DNA of 64,000 nt from Eudorina sp. 2006-703-Eu-15. Lineage: Eukaryota; Chlorophyta; Chlorophyceae; Chlamydomonadales; Volvocaceae. Positions 59,615-64,000 of the stretch are shown one piece after another. Where the stretch lies: positions 1 to 64,000 of the forward strand of contig BDSI01000119.1 of the NCBI GenBank assembly GCA_003117195.1, given 5' to 3'. A program made the translations under genes and the position numbers. The stretch's first letter is position 1, and each line of letters opens with the position of its first letter. Under the pieces are notes generated by a model. The model ran no database searches, had not been told where the DNA came from, and saw only the letters and a list, made by a program, of their open reading frames with translations.

Positions 59615-62600
59615 TTAGCAGTCCGCCCGCCGCGTGAGCCGCACCACCACGCCGTGCTTCGGCGCCAAGGTCAGTCCGGCGGACAGCTCCAGGGGCACCT
59701 GCCCCGGGACCAGCTCGAAGTGGAAGCGCTGGAAGAGGCGGGCGAGGACCGTCTTGGCCTCCTGCATGCACCCCGAACGAGCAGGCAAGGTGAGGGCCGG
59801 GCGGCGAGGTCGGTGGAGAAGGGAGATGCATACATGGACGCGATGTGAGGGGGGTACCTGTTGAGGAGGCGGCGCGGTCGCGGCTCAAGGTAGGGCTCGC
59901 GGTAACCTAGAGGTAGGATGCATGAGTTGCGCCGAACGATCGATACCTGATGTACGTAACCGCCAGTAGGTGGACCCAAGTCCCGAGTTCCTAGTCCCGA
60001 CTGGGTGTTCCAACGGGCCCAGATTGCTCGCATATTGATGTTACGGTGGACCCCGCGGGTCATCATCGATTGCTGACAGTATCTGCTGTACATGTGTGGC
60101 CGTGCGTTCATCTCCCGAGGCAGGCGGGAGCTCGCTCGCACGGCCGCGCCGGTCTGTCTTCTGCCGTCTCCCCCCCTCCCCCTCGTGCCGTACCTCTCAC
60201 TCGCTCACCTGCATCGCGAACTTCCAGCCGATGCACATTCGAGGGCCCGCGCCGAAGGGCAGGTAGGAGTGCGGATGGCGGGCTGCCAACGGGTGGTTGC
60301 GGTCCGTGGCGGCGGCTCCGAAGCCGCAGGGCTTGGTAGCTCCCAGCAGGTCATGGTCCCCATCCGCGCTGGTATGGGCCTTATTACCATTGGCGGCCGC
60401 CCCAGCAGACGGCGACAGGAACCGCTCCGGTCGGAACGCCTGCGAAATATATAAACGCACGTCACGACAAGTCATGAGGGTCTTTGTTGGCGGGCCTTCG
60501 CATGCGTAGATGCGTTCACGTGTTAATATAAGGCACTCTGCTGACGCTTTGGTTTCCACCAGGATCCAGGCTCCTGGATCCAGGCAGGCGCATCTTTGAG
60601 CAAAGTGGATGGAGCAGATCCTGGCTACCTTGCAGCTGCGACGGCCGTCGGGCCCATCCTCCCGCAGTGAGTGCGCACGGGTACACGGGTACAGCCGCCC
60701 TGCACGCACGCACCTGACACACACCCACACGCCCTGCACGCACGGCACCTGCCGCCCTGCCTACATACAGCCGCCCTAGCCTGCCCGCACCATCCACGGG
60801 TTCCCACGCACCCACCCACGCACCCGCCCGGACACCGGTGCCCGCCCACCCACGCACCCACCCACCCACCCTGACACCGGTGCCCACCCACCCACGCACC
60901 CGCCCACCCACCCGCCCAACCCACCTGCGCGTCCGGCCAGAACTCCTCGCAGTGGTGCATGTGGTGGAGCGGCAGGAAGATTGCCGTACCCGCTGGAATG
61001 TCGTACCCGAGCACCTGTCGGCGGAGTGGCCCAAGCAAGGAAACGTCTGCCGTATATCAGTACTGCTGCTGCGGGTCACCTGCCGTACGTACTAGCCGTA
61101 CTCCCTTACATTGCACGCGCGGTGCTTACATTCCGTCTCTCATGTATGTCCTTAGCCATCTTTTCAAACCAAACAACCAACCAAACCAGCACCGAATTAC
61201 ACACCTTGATGGGCTTGTCCGTGAGGCGACTCGTGGTGTGGGCGGGCGGGTGCAGCCGCATGGCCTCCTGGAGCACGGCCTCGGCGTAGACGAGCTGCGT
61301 GGGGTCAGGGTAGGTACGTTGCGCACATACATATGTGTGCAGTGGGGTCGATTGATGGCGGCAAGCAAGCAGGAAGCTAGCGCATGCTGATGAGAAAGAA
61401 AGAGAAACAACATGCTATATCTGGACAGATTTAGGCATGGATCAGGCTCTGAAAGAACTAACGACTTGCGCCCCGCGCACACCCCACACATGCGCACCCA
61501 TACTACTCCCCTCGCCCGCCCTAAAGGATACTGCCCACATACGTACTTCCTGACAGGCTTCACGCACAATGCCGCACTGCTGCGTCTACATCTTATCCCT
61601 CGACCTACAGGCTACAGCCACCCACGCACACCCACGCACCTTCTCAAGCACCTCGACCGTCAGCGGCGCCGTCCCCGCCCCGTCCCCCTCCACTAGCGGC
61701 GGTACGACGCGGTCGACCTCCTTCCTCAGCTTGTCCGCGGCCTCAGGGCTCAGTGCCAGGTGGTACAGAGCAAAGGTGAGCACGTTGGCGGTGGTCTCGA
61801 AGCCGGCCAGCATGAACGTCATCGCCTGGCAGATGACCTGACGCCACAGAGGGGCGGGTATTACACGTATGGCAGCAGGATCACAAGCGAGTGGCAAGCG
61901 TGTTGATTCTTGGTTGGAAGGTCTTGGCACAAAGCAAACCTCGCTCTGTCGCCCCCCCTTTTGACGTGCTTTCACTAGATAGCCAGCCATGCATGTGCTT
62001 CTCACCTCGATGTCCGACAGGCCGCGGCCATTTGCTTTGTCCCGGGCTGAGAGCATGAGCCCCAGGAAGCTGCCCGGGGCAACGCCCGCGGGTTTGGTGG
62101 CGGCAGCCACAGGCGGGCCGGCTGGCTTAGCCGGGTCTTTGGTATGGGTGTGGGTGTGGGTGTCGGTGTGGGTCTCCCTCCAGCCCTGGATAAGCCGTTG
62201 CGCGGTGTCGAAGATGATCCGTCGGGCCTTGATGTGGTTCGCCAGCGGCTTGTCCGGGAAGGTGGTGGCGAGGCGGCGCAGCAGCGGCAGGAAGCGCGGG
62301 ATGATGGCGGATAGGGCCCACTTGGAGGCCTGCGCGTGTGTCATGGTACGGAAGAAGTCCGAGCAGGCTTGCACCAGCAGGGAGGGCTCCCCGCCGCCGG
62401 CGGAGGGTTGCGACTTGGCCGTGCCGGTGGTGGTTTCGGAGCCGCCGTACTCTGGCGAGGTGAAGTCCACACTGTCAGGGGAATGGGGAGCCCGGGGCAC
62501 GGGGCACGGGGTTGCTTGATTAGACGCTTGGACTTGCAGGAAGCAGGTAGCAGGATTCAGATCTTGGACTGGGCGGGATGAGAAGCAGGGTGGCTATCTT

Positions 62601-64000
62601 ATTTTGCAGAGTATCTACGGCCGGAGATACTCCTTGCCCAATCGTGCTGAAAGTATGTGTCGGAGGGAGCTTTTGCCGGCATTTTATCTACTCAAAGGGG
62701 GCTTTTCCCCGTGCGAGAGGCCATGAGTATCTAAAACCCCATTTTCCCACCGAGGGAAAGTATCTATTAAAACGCAAGGTTTTCAGCCGAATATATATTT
62801 ATATCTTAAGATAGCCACCCTGATGAGAAGGGTGGCATCCCATGCGGCACGCAGGGTGGCAGCAGGCAGCTTGCTTCCGTACACGCGACTGTGCGACTGT
62901 CCGTACACGCGACTGTGCGAGTTGCCCGCACCTACCCGAACGCCACCGTGCCCACGACCGCCAGTGTCGTACGGGACATCTCGCTGAGCACCTCCACCGT
63001 CGCGCAGCCGCCGCTACCACCGGTGGCCGTCAGCAGGGCCTTATCAGGCGCCTGCTTGCTGCCCTCCGCCTCCTCTTGCTCCTGATCCTGCTCCCGCTTC
63101 CCCCGCAGCCGCCCCTCCAGCCGCGCCACCAGCGCCAGCGCCTCCCGGTCCATCAGGGACTGGTAGCCGCGGAGGCTGAGGGGGCGCAAAAAGTGACGTT
63201 TGAAGGGCGTGTGGACGGAGGTTCACGGCGGTCAGCAGGGGGAAGGACTATGGAACGGTGTGAAGAGGTATTCACGTGCACAAAAATGGCTAACTCGCTG
63301 ATAACTGACTGACTGACTGACTGACGGACTGACGGACTGACGGACGGACTGACTGACTGGCTGACTGATGGACGGACGGACGGACTGATGTACGGACTGA
63401 CTGACGGACTGATGTACGGACGGACTGATGTACGGACGGACGGACGGACGGACTGGTACATCGTGCCTGTCAGGAGAAACCCCGCCCAGCAGCTCCCCAA
63501 GAGGGTGAGGCTCCCTATTTTTCCTCGGACTACCGTAGTGCTGTTCCTGGGTTTGGCGGGGTGACGTCTTCCCCGAAATTCCGTATCCCGCATCTATCTC
63601 GGGCCATCCACCGGCTACTGCTCACCTGGCGGGGGAGAAGGCAGGCTGCCAAGCCGAACGGATAATGCGCCAGTACTCGGCTCTGCGGTTGCACGGAAGG
63701 CCGATACATAATCCATCCATCACCCTACTGACCATGTATATACATGGTTGGGCAGACCCTTTGTAGCGAGGGAACATAACAAGCAAGGCAACAGCGACTT
63801 TGCTGCTGCAGCCTCATGCATTACCTATTCGCAACATTTTATTGTTGGCCTAATACATAATCCAGGTCAGTCCCCGACGGCATACGTACCAAGCAAGCGA
63901 GCAAGCCTAATAAGCCTCCGAGGGAGTCCCTACTTACTTGGCCCTGAGCATGCCGTACACGTCAAGTGCCCCAAGCTCTCCAGCCACCATGGTGACGCTG
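59615..64000 (-). CDS. Cytochrome P450 monooxygenase (5' end outside the window)
   Basis: Haem-thiolate monooxygenase; substrate unknown. Exons (minus): 63938 to beyond 64000, 63626-63682, 62936-63175, 62006-62471, 61640-61837, 61205-61294, 60925-61014, 60209-60439 and 59615-59761; all visible phases agree, at least 527 aa. Landmarks in order: C-helix EYWRIIRSAWQPAFSP; I-helix oxygen-binding AGFETTANVLTF; ExxR in QEAMRLHPP; GYDIPAGTAIFL; PERF box AFRPERF; haem loop YLPFGAGPRMCIGWKFA with the cysteine ligand; and a short C-terminal segment ending RLTRRADC. The N-terminal membrane anchor or transit peptide is not in the window. A CA-type microsatellite in the 62006-62471 exon encodes a Thr-His run. 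The clan is uncertain; the I-helix and C-terminus look closer to CYP711/CYP3-like than to CYP97 proteins. Confidence 0.93.
60690..60920. repeat. CCCACCCACGCACC-type intron repeat
   Basis: Degenerate CACCCACGCACCCACC units with two copies of GACACCGGTGCCC, in the P450 intron between exons 60209-60439 and 60925-61014. Confidence 0.75.
63305..63460. repeat. CTGA/CGGA tetranucleotide repeat in a P450 intron
   Basis: Runs of GACTGACTGACTGACGGACT with GATGTACGGACG variants. Confidence 0.85.

Overview
The window looks like nuclear DNA of a chlamydomonadalean (volvocine-type) green alga. Genes are GC-rich and cut into many short exons with GT-AG introns. Several genes are followed by the chlorophyte polyadenylation signal TGTAA. 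Introns and spacers are full of CA microsatellites, G- or C-rich minisatellites and dispersed short repeats. Gene content also fits: a ciliary WD-repeat/coiled-coil protein (CFAP57), a plant-type MYST acetyltransferase, a plant-type arginyl-tRNA synthetase with a possible transit peptide, a MYND-finger protein and a P450. No prokaryotic operon, tRNA, rRNA or CRISPR array was seen.

Layout: (1) 2109-6234, minus, an unrecognised protein with an RGG/Gly-rich N-terminus and helical C-terminal exons. (2) 7003-13089, minus, MYST histone acetyltransferase (HAM1/ESA1/KAT5 type). (3) 14176-22693, plus, arginyl-tRNA synthetase, 12 exons, divergent from (2). (4) 25630-29514, minus, signal-peptide protein with an atypical FAM20/PI-kinase-like catalytic core. 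(5) 30058-34914, plus, large MYND zinc-finger protein, divergent from (4). (6) 37284-38196, minus, DUF1499 protein. (7) 38841-52970, plus, CFAP57, 21 exons, divergent from (6). (8) 55188 to about 57217, minus, coiled-coil protein, 5' end unresolved. (9) 59615 to beyond 64000, minus, cytochrome P450, cut by the window edge. Exon joins were made by hand from splice consensus and codon phase. Phases close exactly for (3), (4), (6), (7) and the visible part of (9). Genes (2) and (5) each show one apparent single-base frame break next to a G/C run.

The genes do not form one pathway; this is ordinary eukaryotic gene order with three divergent pairs. The strongest unexplained signal is in the introns. 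Several short repeat families sit close to splice sites, and their orientation is coupled to which end of the intron they occupy (one orientation near acceptors, the reverse complement near donors). That is what introner-like transposons with terminal inverted repeats would leave. A second genome-wide signal is a set of over-frequent short palindromes (GACCCRYGGGTC, TGCCGTAC/GTACGGCA, GATCCRGATC) that also occur inside coding exons.
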